9,025 bases of DNA from Leucobacter sp. UBA1945. Its GTDB lineage: Bacteria > Actinomycetota > Actinomycetes > Actinomycetales > Microbacteriaceae. Positions within the stretch are counted from its first letter, which is position 1. The number at the start of each line of letters is the position of its first letter. The stretch lies in the NCBI GenBank assembly GCA_002336855.1, contig DDEV01000017.1, positions 19,166-28,190 of the forward strand. Direction: 5' to 3'. The position numbers and the translations under genes are program-made. Shown in pieces: positions 1-7,449 of the stretch. The notes below the pieces were generated by a model, which was not told the origin of the DNA, ran no database searches, and saw only the letters and a list, made by a program, of their open reading frames with translations.

Positions 1-1597
1 TTTCGAAGCGCCGGCCGCCGATGCCGCCGATGCCGCGGATGCCGCGGATGCCGAAGCATCGGCCACCGCTGAGAGCACTGACGCCGCGCCCCCTGCTGCA
101 GACGCAACGCCAGAGACTTCGGGCGTGCAGACCGTTCGCCTACCGGTGTCACTCGAGGCAGAGCAATCGGTGCTCGTGTCGATTGCCGATCCCGCTGCAA
201 CGGCGCAGCTCTCGATTGAGTGGGTACAGGATCGCCGCACTCCATGGGCTGGCCCGCTGCTGGTGGCGGGCGGAGCACTCGCCCTGATCGGTGCGCTGCT
301 CTACCTGCTGGCGGTCGATCACGACCGCCGTGGTCTCGGCCCCCGTCGTGGGCGCAGGGGCCCGCTGCAGGGAATTCGCAATGTGTTTGGTCGTTCGCGC
401 AAGGCGAGCGGGGCGAGCTCATTGGCGGCCCCGGCTCCCGACGGTACGGGTGCCTCTAGCACGCCTACGCGGCGAACTGCACAGCGAAGGGCGGTCATGC
501 CGGCGCTTGCGGTGACCGCGGCCCTCGCGCTGAGCGGTTGTTCGCAGAACTACTGGCCCGACTTCTCCGCGGGCAGCGGCGAAGAGGCGGCGACTCAGAC
601 GCCTGCGACCGTGCCCAACGCTGCACCGGTGCCTGTTTCGCCGACGCAGGTCAGCCGTATTGTCGCTGATATCTCGGCGCTCTCGGGAGCTGCTGACGAT
701 TCGCTCGACGCCACCGGCCTCGAGGCTCGGTTCACGGGCGATGCGTTGACCGAGCGCAAGGCGAACTATACGATTCGCAAGGCGGTGAGCGACTACGAGG
801 TCGTCGTGCCGAGCATTACCGACCAAGAGCTTGGCTACCAGCTCGTACAGAGTACCGAGAGCTGGCCCCGCACGATCTTCGTGGTGGTTGCCTCGCAAGC
901 AGAAGAGGTGGCTCCCGCCGAAGGCGAAGCGGACTCAACCGACGATGAGCAGCAGGCGGCTGCCGATGCTTCTCCTTCGCTTGCCCTCATCATGACGCAG
1001 CAGGGGCCGCATGAGAACTTCTTGGTCTCGCGCACCATCGCGCTGCGCGGCGGCATCACTATGCCCGAGGCGGCACCCGCAGAAGAGGGGACCGCGCTGC
1101 TCGCAGACGATCTGCAGACACTGCTGCTGGCGCCCGCCGAGGTGGGGACGGCCTACGCCGCGGTGCTTTCCGGAGGTACGAGTGTCGACCAGGCCGCAGA
1201 TTTCGACCTCGAGGGTGACAGTCTGATCGAGCGCAGCGGCGCGGCGTGGGTGGCGCAATCCGCACAGGCGGCAGCAGCCGGAGGGTCGGGCATCAACTAC
1301 TCCGTTTCGGCGGCGCAGTCTGATGCCGGGATCGTGAGCCTGTCGACGGGTGTCGGCGGTGCGTTTGTCGCAACCACGGTGCTCGAGACCCGCACCGAGG
1401 CACCCGCAGAAGGCAGCCGTTGGCGCCCCACCGTTCCGAAGAGCCTGACGGCGCTCAGCGGCCTGGAGGGGCAGCAGGAGAAGCTGGTCAGCGTGGTCGC
1501 GCATCAGCTGCTGTTCTTCGTGCCCGGCAAGGATTCGGGCGAGAAAATGCAGCTGCTCGGCTACACGAGTGATCTCGTGAGCGCCAGCAACAGCTAG
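1..1597 (+). CDS. Uncharacterised two-pass membrane protein with internal lipobox (5' end outside window)
   Basis: Function unknown. The frame is open from base 2, so the gene begins upstream; the GTG at 125 is only an internal Val codon. Visible parts in order: an Ala/Asp-rich acidic linker (2-124); a short beta-type segment (125-235); a hydrophobic helix (about 245-316, from PWAGPLL to LLAV); a very basic stretch (RRGLGPRRGRRG) and a Ser/Thr/Pro linker; a second hydrophobic segment (497-541, MPALAVTAALALSGC) ending in a good lipobox, LSGC; then about 350 residues without further helices. The lipobox Cys (codon 539-541) is the only cysteine in the visible protein. The positive-inside rule gives N-terminus out, basic linker in, large C-terminal domain out. 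From memory, similar proteins with the WPRT and ANYTIR motifs occur in other Micrococcales without known function. The gene ends 31 nt before the thioredoxin-fold/TPR gene, so the two are probably co-transcribed. Confidence is high that it is coding; no function is claimed. Confidence 0.85.
   Translation, partial: FEAPAADAADAADAADAEASATAESTDAAPPAADATPETSGVQTVRLPVSLEAEQSVLVSIADPAATAQLSIEWVQDRRTPWAGPLLVAGGALALIGALLYLLAVDHDRRGLGPRRGRRGPLQGIRNVFGRSRKASGASSLAAPAPDGTGASSTPTRRTAQRRAVMPALAVTAALALSGCSQNYWPDFSAGSGEEAATQTPATVPNAAPVPVSPTQVSRIVADISALSGAADDSLDATGLEARFTGDALTERKANYTIRKAVSDYEVVVPSITDQELGYQLVQSTESWPRTIFVVVASQAEEVAPAEGEADSTDDEQQAAADASPSLALIMTQQGPHENFLVSRTIALRGGITMPEAAPAEEGTALLADDLQTLLLAPAEVGTAYAAVLSGGTSVDQAADFDLEGDSLIERSGAAWVAQSAQAAAAGGSGINYSVSAAQSDAGIVSLSTGVGGAFVATTVLETRTEAPAEGSRWRPTVPKSLTALSGLEGQQEKLVSVVAHQLLFFVPGKDSGEKMQLLGYTSDLVSASNS
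20..52 (+). repeat. 9-bp tandem repeat encoding Asp-Ala-Ala
   Basis: Three complete units of GATGCCGC(C/G) at 20-28, 29-37 and 38-46 are followed by a partial fourth (47-52). Read in the frame of the first gene they give (Asp-Ala-Ala)3-Asp-Ala, inside a longer Ala/Asp/Glu/Pro-rich linker. Such a run is prone to slippage, but each unit is a multiple of three, so copy-number change would alter linker length without breaking the frame. Confidence 0.75.
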
Positions 1598-1611
1598 TTC
1601 ATTGCGAACAT

Positions 1612-1618
1612 AAGGAAG
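1612..1618 (+). promoter_or_regulatory. Ribosome binding site of the thioredoxin/TPR gene
   Basis: AAGGAAG lies 10 nt before the ATG at 1629. It is one of the clearest Shine-Dalgarno sequences in the window and supports that start. Confidence 0.7.
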
Positions 1619-1628
1619 CACAGAAGTC

Positions 1629-2579
1629 ATGTCTCAGCAGATTCCCGCTCGATTTGCCGGCGGTGCCGTCGATCTCAGCCACCTCGCTTCGCGCGGCCAG
1701 CAGCCTCAGGGCCAGCCTGGCGCGCAGCACCCTGGCGCAGGCGGTCAGGTGGTCGATGTTCCGGCGCTGGTGTTTGCGCTCAGCGACCAGAGTTTCGAAC
1801 AGGCGGCTCAGCTCTCGTCTGTCGTACCTGTCGTGATCGCGCTGCTCGCCGAGGGCGACGCTATGAGCGCACAGCTGGCCCCTCTGCTCGACGCGGCTGT
1901 GCGCGAGTTCGACGGTCGACTCGTGCTTGGGCAGGTCGAGGCGGGGGCGAATCCGGGTCTCGTTCAGGCGTTTCAGGCGCAGACGGTGCCCACGGTCGTG
2001 GCGCTCGTCGCGGGGCGGCCCGTGCCGCTGTTTCAAGGGTCGGCGGCGGCCGAGCAGATCCGCGATCTCTTTGCGCAACTGCTGCAGCTCGGCGAGCAGC
2101 AGGGTGTCACCGGCCGGGTGAACGCACCCGACGCGGGCGCTTCGACCGGCCCGGTAGAACCGCCAGTGAACCCCGCGCACGCCGAAGCGCTCGATGCGCT
2201 CGAGCGGGGCGATTTCGCCACAGCGGTGCAGGCCTACGAGCAAGTGCTCGTCAAGGCTCCCGCCGATCACGAGGCTCGTGCTGCGCTCGTGCAGGCGCGG
2301 TTGCTGCTGCGGTTGCAGGGAGCCAGTGCCGATGAGATTCGAATGGCCGCCGCCGCGGGCCCGAGCGATGTCGACGCCCAGCTGCGGGTCGCCGACCTCG
2401 ATCTTTCGGGCGGACACATTGAAGACGCCTTTTTGCGTCTGCTCGATCTCTTTGCGGTCGCAGACACCGACGATCGCACGCGCATTCGCGAGCGCCTGCT
2501 CGAGCTGTTCGAGGTCGTCGGCCAGGCCGATCCTCGTGTTGCGGCTGCGCGTACGCGACTCGCAAACTTGCTGTACTGA
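1629..2579 (+). CDS. Thioredoxin-fold / TPR protein, YbbN (CnoX)-like, without redox cysteines
   Basis: 316 residues. After a Gln/Gly/Pro-rich N-terminus (about 1-40), residues 45-155 follow the thioredoxin fold. VPVVIALLAEGDAMSAQLAPLLD (66-88) lines up without gaps with the thioredoxin active-site segment, and QTVPTVVALVAGRPV (118-132) corresponds to the cis-proline loop. The WCGPC position reads GDAMS (76-80), so both cysteines are lost; the whole protein has no cysteine. Residues about 183-316 are helical and TPR-like (for example AEALDALERGDFATAVQAYE). This layout is that of YbbN/CnoX, where the E. coli member works as a chaperone and protein-holding factor. A redox role is excluded here by sequence; a chaperone or scaffold role is inferred. 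It sits between the lipobox protein and the cysteine desulfurase, in the same direction with short gaps. The ATG at 1629 is chosen because of the good upstream ribosome binding site. Confidence 0.85.
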   Translation: MSQQIPARFAGGAVDLSHLASRGQQPQGQPGAQHPGAGGQVVDVPALVFALSDQSFEQAAQLSSVVPVVIALLAEGDAMSAQLAPLLDAAVREFDGRLVLGQVEAGANPGLVQAFQAQTVPTVVALVAGRPVPLFQGSAAAEQIRDLFAQLLQLGEQQGVTGRVNAPDAGASTGPVEPPVNPAHAEALDALERGDFATAVQAYEQVLVKAPADHEARAALVQARLLLRLQGASADEIRMAAAAGPSDVDAQLRVADLDLSGGHIEDAFLRLLDLFAVADTDDRTRIRERLLELFEVVGQADPRVAAARTRLANLLY

Positions 2580-2596
2580 CGAAGCCGGTGCACCGA

Positions 2597-3811
2597 ATGC
2601 GGGCATATCTCGACCACGCTGCGACTTCGCCGATGCCGGCACCCGTGCTCGAGGCATACACCGAGGCGCTGCATCTGCTCGGCAACCCTGCGTCGACCCA
2701 CGCGCACGGGCAGTTCGCGAGCGAGCAGCTCGAAGCGGCGAGGGAGCGCATTGCCCGCAGGCTCGGTGCTGACCCGGCGCTGGTGACCCTCACCGGCGGC
2801 GGCACCGAATCGATCAACCTCGCGATCAAGGGCTTCTATTGGGCTGCCGTGCGGCGGGCCAACGCTCGAGACTCCGCCGAGGCGCCCGTGCTGCTCATCG
2901 CGGCGGGGGAGCACCACGCCACCATCGAGGCGGCCGAGTGGTTGCGAGACGCGCAGGGCGCCGAGCTGCGGCTGCTGTCACTCGACGGCGAAGGCGTGTT
3001 GCAGCCAGAGACGCTTCGCGCGGCGATTACCGAGATCGGCGCGTCGCGTATTGCGCTGGTGTCGTTTCTCTGGGCGAACAACGAGGTCGGTTCGCTGCAG
3101 CCGGTAGCTGAGCTTGCCGCGATCGCGCGCCAAGCGGGAGTGCCGAGCCACGTCGACGCGGTTGCCGCGCTCGGGCAGGTCGCCATCGACTTCGGGGCAG
3201 TCGGTGTCGACGCGCTGTCGGTGTCGGCGCACAAGATCGGTGGGCCCATGGGCGTGGGCGCGCTGCTCATCGCCCGGGGCGTTACCCCCGAGGCACTCGT
3301 GCATGGCGGGAGTCAGCAGCGAGCACGGTCTGGCACGCAGAACGTCGCAGGCGCGGTCGCGTTTGCCGCAGCGTTGGATCACGCCTACGGTGCGAGCGAC
3401 GACGAGTTTGCCGCGAAGCTTGCTCGCCTGCGCGCGATGCGCGAGCGGATGATCGCTGGCGTGCGGCGTGCGGTGCCCGACGCGGTGCTGCGGGGGGCGT
3501 ATGCGCCCGGGGCAGAGGCGGCGGATCCGAGGCTCGCGGGCAACGCGCACTTCACGTTTCCCGGCTGCCAGGGCGACTCGCTTGTGTTTCTGCTCGATGC
3601 GGCAGGCGTCTCGGCGTCGGTGGGCTCCGCCTGCCAGGCCGGTGTCGCCGAGGTCTCGCACGTGCTGCTCGCCATGGGAGTCGCCGAGCAAGAGGCCAGG
3701 GGATCCCTTCGCTTTACGCTCTCGCCAGCCACGAGCGAGGCTGAGATCGACGCGCTCGTGGAGGCGCTGCCGAATGCGGTTGCCCGTGCCAGAACCGCCG
3801 GACTCGCGTAG
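2597..3811 (+). CDS. Cysteine desulfurase, IscS/NifS family (PLP-dependent)
   Basis: Converts L-cysteine to L-alanine and passes the sulfur on as a persulfide. Counting from ATG 2597 (404 residues), the protein opens with the family signature YLDHAATSPM. It shows GGGTESINLAIKG (67-79), the EHHA motif with His106 that stacks on the cofactor, HVDAVAALGQ (185-194) with the Asp187 that binds the pyridine nitrogen, the PLP lysine Lys213 in SAHKIGGPMGVG, RSGTQN (244-249), and the nucleophile Cys346 in GSACQAG. All key residues are present and length is normal. A GTG at 2588 would add three residues (407); ATG 2597 fits the usual family N-terminus better, but neither has a strong Shine-Dalgarno sequence. 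It lies 9 nt before mnmA, which needs persulfide sulfur, so supplying MnmA is its likely main job; a role in Fe-S assembly is also possible. Naming it iscS rather than nifS or csd is not decided by sequence alone. Confidence 0.95.
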   Translation: MRAYLDHAATSPMPAPVLEAYTEALHLLGNPASTHAHGQFASEQLEAARERIARRLGADPALVTLTGGGTESINLAIKGFYWAAVRRANARDSAEAPVLLIAAGEHHATIEAAEWLRDAQGAELRLLSLDGEGVLQPETLRAAITEIGASRIALVSFLWANNEVGSLQPVAELAAIARQAGVPSHVDAVAALGQVAIDFGAVGVDALSVSAHKIGGPMGVGALLIARGVTPEALVHGGSQQRARSGTQNVAGAVAFAAALDHAYGASDDEFAAKLARLRAMRERMIAGVRRAVPDAVLRGAYAPGAEAADPRLAGNAHFTFPGCQGDSLVFLLDAAGVSASVGSACQAGVAEVSHVLLAMGVAEQEARGSLRFTLSPATSEAEIDALVEALPNAVARARTAGLA

Positions 3812-3820
3812 ACTGCTCTG
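3786..3820 (+). promoter_or_regulatory. Candidate leaderless promoter of mnmA
   Basis: TAGACT (3809-3814) matches the actinobacterial -10 pattern TANNNT and is followed by 6 nt and the mnmA ATG, which would place the first transcribed base at or next to the start codon. Seventeen bases upstream, GTGCCA (3786-3791) matches TTGACA at four of six positions. The TAG of the -10 element is also the stop codon of the desulfurase gene. No Shine-Dalgarno sequence precedes mnmA, which agrees with leaderless initiation or with translational coupling. Not tested. Confidence 0.5.
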
Positions 3821-5017
3821 ATGAAGATTTTGGCCGCGATGAGCGGAGGCGTCGATAGCGCGGTGGCAGCCGCTCGTGCGGTCGAGGCGGGTCACGAGGT
3901 GGTTGGCGTGCACCTCGCGCTGAGCCGCATGCCGGGCACCCTGCGCACCGGGTCCCGCGGTTGCTGCACCATCGAGGATTCGATGGATGCGCGACGCGTC
4001 GCCGGACTGCTCGAGATCCCGTTCTACGTGTGGGATTTCAGTGAGCGGTTCAAAGAAGACGTGGTAGACGACTTCATCGCCGAGTACGCTGCTGGCCGCA
4101 CCCCGAACCCGTGCCTGCGCTGCAATGAGAAGATCAAGTTCGCGGCTCTGCTCGACAAGGCGATCGCGCTCGGCTTCGACGCCGTGGCGACGGGTCACTA
4201 CGCGACGGTGATCGACGGCCCGAACGGTCGTGAGCTGCATCGCGCGAGCGCGTGGGCCAAAGACCAGTCGTACGTGCTCGGAGTGCTCACGGCTGAGCAG
4301 TTGGCGCACTGCTACTTTCCGCTCGGCGATACGCCGTCGAAAGATCTCGTTCGCGCCGAGGCCGCCGAGCGGGGGATTCAGGTCGCCCAGAAGCCCGATA
4401 GCCACGACATCTGCTTCATTCCTGACGGTGACACCCGGGGCTGGCTCGACGAGCGCCTCGACCGGGTGCCGGGTGAGATCGTCGACGAGGCGGGTGCGGT
4501 GCTCGGTGAGCACGACGGCGCGCTCGGCTACACCGTGGGGCAACGCCGCGGTCTCGCAATCGGTCGCCCAGCGAGCGACGGCAAGCCTCGCTACGTGCTC
4601 TCGATTCGGCCGGTGTCGAACCAGGTTGTCGTCGGCCCCAAGGAGCACCTCGCGATCTCGCGTATCGCTGGCGGCCGCTACAGCCTGACGGGTGAGCCCG
4701 GATTCGATCTGGCAGATCCTTTCGCCTGTGAAGTGCAGATTCGAGCCCACGCCGATCCGGTGCCCGCAATTGCGTCGCTGCGAGAAATTTTTGACGAGGA
4801 TCGCACCGAACAGCACCGTGCTGGCGCTACGCACGAGATCGTTGTCGATATCGACCTCGAGCACGCAGAGCCGCTGATCGGTGTCGCGCCGGGGCAGAGC
4901 GCCGTGCTCTACATCGGCACGCGCGTGCTGGGTCAGTTCACGATCGATCGCGCGATTGCCGCCGACGATATCGACGCTGCCGAGCGTCAGAGGGTCGCCA
5001 TAGAATCGTTGGTGTGA
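3821..5017 (+). CDS. mnmA: tRNA-specific 2-thiouridylase MnmA (TrmU)
   Basis: Adds sulfur to C2 of the wobble uridine (U34) in tRNA for Lys, Glu and Gln, using ATP to adenylate the base and a persulfide delivered from a cysteine desulfurase. The 398-residue protein starts with MKILAAMSGGVDS, the PP-loop pyrophosphatase motif (SGGVDS, 8-13). TPNPCLRCNEKIKF (94-107) aligns with the E. coli segment around catalytic Cys102, so Cys101 is the nucleophile here. DICFI with Cys198 matches the second catalytic cysteine (E. coli Cys199). GHYATV (125-130), KDQSYVLG (147-154) and GYTVGQRRGL (236-245) are further family motifs, followed by the C-terminal beta-barrel. It is somewhat longer than E. coli MnmA. 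The preceding desulfurase gene is its natural sulfur source. The last 4 nt overlap the ligA start (GTGA). Confidence 0.97.
   Translation: MKILAAMSGGVDSAVAAARAVEAGHEVVGVHLALSRMPGTLRTGSRGCCTIEDSMDARRVAGLLEIPFYVWDFSERFKEDVVDDFIAEYAAGRTPNPCLRCNEKIKFAALLDKAIALGFDAVATGHYATVIDGPNGRELHRASAWAKDQSYVLGVLTAEQLAHCYFPLGDTPSKDLVRAEAAERGIQVAQKPDSHDICFIPDGDTRGWLDERLDRVPGEIVDEAGAVLGEHDGALGYTVGQRRGLAIGRPASDGKPRYVLSIRPVSNQVVVGPKEHLAISRIAGGRYSLTGEPGFDLADPFACEVQIRAHADPVPAIASLREIFDEDRTEQHRAGATHEIVVDIDLEHAEPLIGVAPGQSAVLYIGTRVLGQFTIDRAIAADDIDAAERQRVAIESLV
5001..5013 (+). promoter_or_regulatory. Candidate leaderless promoter of ligA
   Basis: TAGAAT (5001-5006) fits the TANNNT -10 pattern and is followed by 7 nt and the GTG start of ligA, a spacing that would begin the transcript at the start codon. 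It lies inside the last codons of mnmA. I see no good -35 element (best is CTGCCG at 4977-4982, three of six matches) and no Shine-Dalgarno sequence before the GTG. ligA may use this promoter in addition to translational coupling with mnmA. Confidence 0.45.
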
Positions 5018-7389
5018 ACGAGAACCAGGCGGCAGTCCCCACAGAACCTGAGGTACCCACCGACTTCGAGGCGGCTCGAGCTGAGGCAGAACGACTTGCC
5101 TCAGAGATCGAACGCTATCGCACCACCTACTATTCAGAGGGCATCAGCCTCGTCTCTGACGCAGAATATGACACGAAGTTTCGCACGCTCGAGGCCATCG
5201 AGCGTGCGTTCCCACAGCTGGGCGGGCAAGACAGCCCGACACGCGAGGTCGGGGCTGCGGTCGTCTCTGTCGGGTTTCCGGAGCACGAGCATGCCGAGCG
5301 CATGCTCAGCCTCGACAACGTGTTCAGCCTCGACGAGTTGCGCGAGTGGATGCAGAAGGCCGCCGCTGCCGCCGGGCGAGAGGTGCGCTGGCTCAGCGAA
5401 CTGAAGATCGACGGCCTCGCGATCAATCTCGCGTATCGCGACGGGGTGCTCGAGACCGCCACCACTCGCGGCAACGGTTACGTGGGCGAAGACATCACCG
5501 AGAACGTCGACTTCATTCCGGCGATCCCGCGAGTGCTCACTGCGCAGCCCGGCGGCGGGCAGATTCCCGAGTTCTTTGAAGCGCGCGGCGAGGTCTTTCT
5601 GAGCGGCGCCAACTTTGAGGCGCTCAACAAGCGGCAGCATGAGCTGCAGGCCGAGTCCGAGGCCGAGCAACTTGCTCGCGGGATCGAGCCTGAAAAAGTG
5701 GTGGTGCGCTACCCGGAGTTCGCCAACGCCCGCAACACCGCGGCGGGTAGCCTGCGCCAGCGCGCCGAGAAGAAGACTTCATTCGAGCTTGAGCTGATGC
5801 GTGACAGGCTCGGCCGCCTCGACCTCTATGTGCACGGCATCGGTGCCTGGCAGCACCCCGATTTCGAGAACCAGAGCGACGCCTATCGCCTGCTCGGCGA
5901 GTGGGGGTTGCCGGTGTCGCCCCACGCGCGAGTGTTCGAGAACGCAGACGAGGTAGTCGCGTTCGTTGAGCAGTGTGGCGAGAACCGACACGGCTTCGAG
6001 CACGAGATCGATGGCATTGTGGTGAAGATCGATGAGCTCGAGCTGCACGCCGAACTCGGCGAAACGAGCCGGGCCCCGCGCTGGGCCATCGCCTACAAGT
6101 ATCCGCCCGAAGAGGTTTACACCACGCTGCTCGATATTCGCGTCGGAGTCGGGCGCACCGGGCGGGCGACGCCGTATGCCGTGATGCAGCCGGTGAAGGT
6201 TGCGGGATCAACCGTCAGTCAGGCCACGCTGCACAACCAGCAGGTGGTGCAGGCGAAGGGCGTGCTCATCGGCGACACGGTCGTGCTGCGCAAGGCCGGC
6301 GACGTGATCCCCGAGATTCTCGGGGCCGTGCTCGAGCGTCGTGACGGCACCGAACGCGAGTGGATCATGCCTCGCGAGTGCCCCGAGTGCGGGGCCGAGC
6401 TGAGACCCATGAAAGAGGGGGATATCGACTTGCGCTGCCCGAACGCGCGGGCGTGCCCGGCGCAGGTGCGCGGTCGCGTCGAACACATCGGGTCGCGCGG
6501 CGGCCTCGACATCGAGGTGCTCGGCGAGATCACCGCGGCGGCGCTGACCCAGCCACTCGTGCCTGTCGAGCCGCCGCTCGTGACCGAGGCCGGACTCTTC
6601 GATCTCACCCTCGAACAGCTTGTGCCGATCGAGGTCGTCGTGCGCGACAGTGAGACCGGCGAGCCGGTGCTCGACGAGAAGACCGGCGAGGTGCGGCTGC
6701 GCAAACCGTTTCAGAAAGTTGAGAAGGTCTACCCGCCGGGGTGGGAAGACAAAACTCAGGCTGAGCGGCGCGCGGCGAAGGTGCGCAAAGACCACGAGCT
6801 GATCCTGCCCTCGAAAGACGCTGAAACGCTGCTCGCCGAGCTTGAAAAGGCAAAGACGAAGCCGCTGTGGCGCCTCATCGTCTCGCTCAACATTCGCCAC
6901 GTCGGCCCGGTTGCCGCCAGAGCGCTCGCAGACTGGTTTGGCTCGCTCGACGCGATACGCGCGGCGAGCCCCGAGGAGCTCGCCGCGGTCGAGGGCGTTG
7001 GGCCGACGATCGCCGCTTCGCTCAGCGAGTGGTTCGAGATCGAGTGGCATCGCGAGATCGTCGAGCGCTGGGTGGAGGCCGGCGTGCAGTGGGTGACGCC
7101 CGGGCATGCGGGGCCGGGCGCGACATCGGTCGAGGGCGGCGTGCTTTCCGGTCTGACTGTCGTCGCGACGGGCACGCTCGACGGATTCACCCGCGACGGC
7201 GCGAAAGAAGCGATCATCGCTGCGGGCGGCAAAGCCGCGTCGAGCGTCTCGAAGAAGACGGACTACGTTGCGGCGGGCCCCGGCGCTGGGTCGAAGCTTG
7301 CAAAGGCAGAAGAGCTGGGCATTCCGGTGCTCGATGCGCAGCAGTTCGCGGTGCTCGTCACCGAGGGTCCCGGTGCGTTGTCGCTGTAG
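5014..7389 (+). CDS. ligA: NAD+-dependent DNA ligase LigA
   Basis: Seals nicks in DNA during replication and repair using NAD+. It has 791 residues against about 670 in E. coli. Domain Ia with SDAEYD (48-53) binds NAD+. The adenylation domain carries SLDNVF (99-104), nucleophile Lys131 in ELKIDGLA, TRGNGYVGEDITENV (151-165), EARGEVF (189-195), NARNTAAGSLRQ (238-249) and GIVVKID (334-340). An OB fold follows (about 350-445), with VGVGRTGRATP (377-387). The four zinc cysteines are 456, 459, 475 and 481. The HhH region (about 603-690) includes IRHVGPVAARAL and VEGVGPTIAASL, and the C-terminal BRCT domain spans about 709-786. The extra length comes from a charged insertion at about 538-600 between zinc finger and HhH domain, plus a short N-terminal tail. 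The GTG start overlaps the mnmA stop by 4 nt. All catalytic residues are present, so it should be the essential replicative ligase. Confidence 0.98.
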   Translation: MNENQAAVPTEPEVPTDFEAARAEAERLASEIERYRTTYYSEGISLVSDAEYDTKFRTLEAIERAFPQLGGQDSPTREVGAAVVSVGFPEHEHAERMLSLDNVFSLDELREWMQKAAAAAGREVRWLSELKIDGLAINLAYRDGVLETATTRGNGYVGEDITENVDFIPAIPRVLTAQPGGGQIPEFFEARGEVFLSGANFEALNKRQHELQAESEAEQLARGIEPEKVVVRYPEFANARNTAAGSLRQRAEKKTSFELELMRDRLGRLDLYVHGIGAWQHPDFENQSDAYRLLGEWGLPVSPHARVFENADEVVAFVEQCGENRHGFEHEIDGIVVKIDELELHAELGETSRAPRWAIAYKYPPEEVYTTLLDIRVGVGRTGRATPYAVMQPVKVAGSTVSQATLHNQQVVQAKGVLIGDTVVLRKAGDVIPEILGAVLERRDGTEREWIMPRECPECGAELRPMKEGDIDLRCPNARACPAQVRGRVEHIGSRGGLDIEVLGEITAAALTQPLVPVEPPLVTEAGLFDLTLEQLVPIEVVVRDSETGEPVLDEKTGEVRLRKPFQKVEKVYPPGWEDKTQAERRAAKVRKDHELILPSKDAETLLAELEKAKTKPLWRLIVSLNIRHVGPVAARALADWFGSLDAIRAASPEELAAVEGVGPTIAASLSEWFEIEWHREIVERWVEAGVQWVTPGHAGPGATSVEGGVLSGLTVVATGTLDGFTRDGAKEAIIAAGGKAASSVSKKTDYVAAGPGAGSKLAKAEELGIPVLDAQQFAVLVTEGPGALSL

Positions 7390-7449
7390 CTGTCTTCGTC
7401 GCACTGCGAACTGGTGACTCGGCTTGTCGCTCACAGGGGATCGCGAGAA

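Noticed and set aside
125..127. GTG 125 as start of the first gene
   Set aside because: The frame is open back to base 2 with protein-like Ala/Asp-rich sequence and there is no ribosome binding site before 125, so the gene most likely starts outside the window.
1599..2657. 352-codon minus-strand frame opposite the TPR gene
   Set aside because: The + strand frame has a good ribosome binding site and a coherent thioredoxin/TPR fold; the minus frame is Arg-rich with no motif.
2978..4864. 628-codon open frame on the minus strand
   Set aside because: It lies fully opposite the desulfurase and mnmA genes, whose motifs are unmistakable. Its product is Arg/His-rich low-complexity sequence with no recognisable domain, the usual shadow of GC-rich coding.
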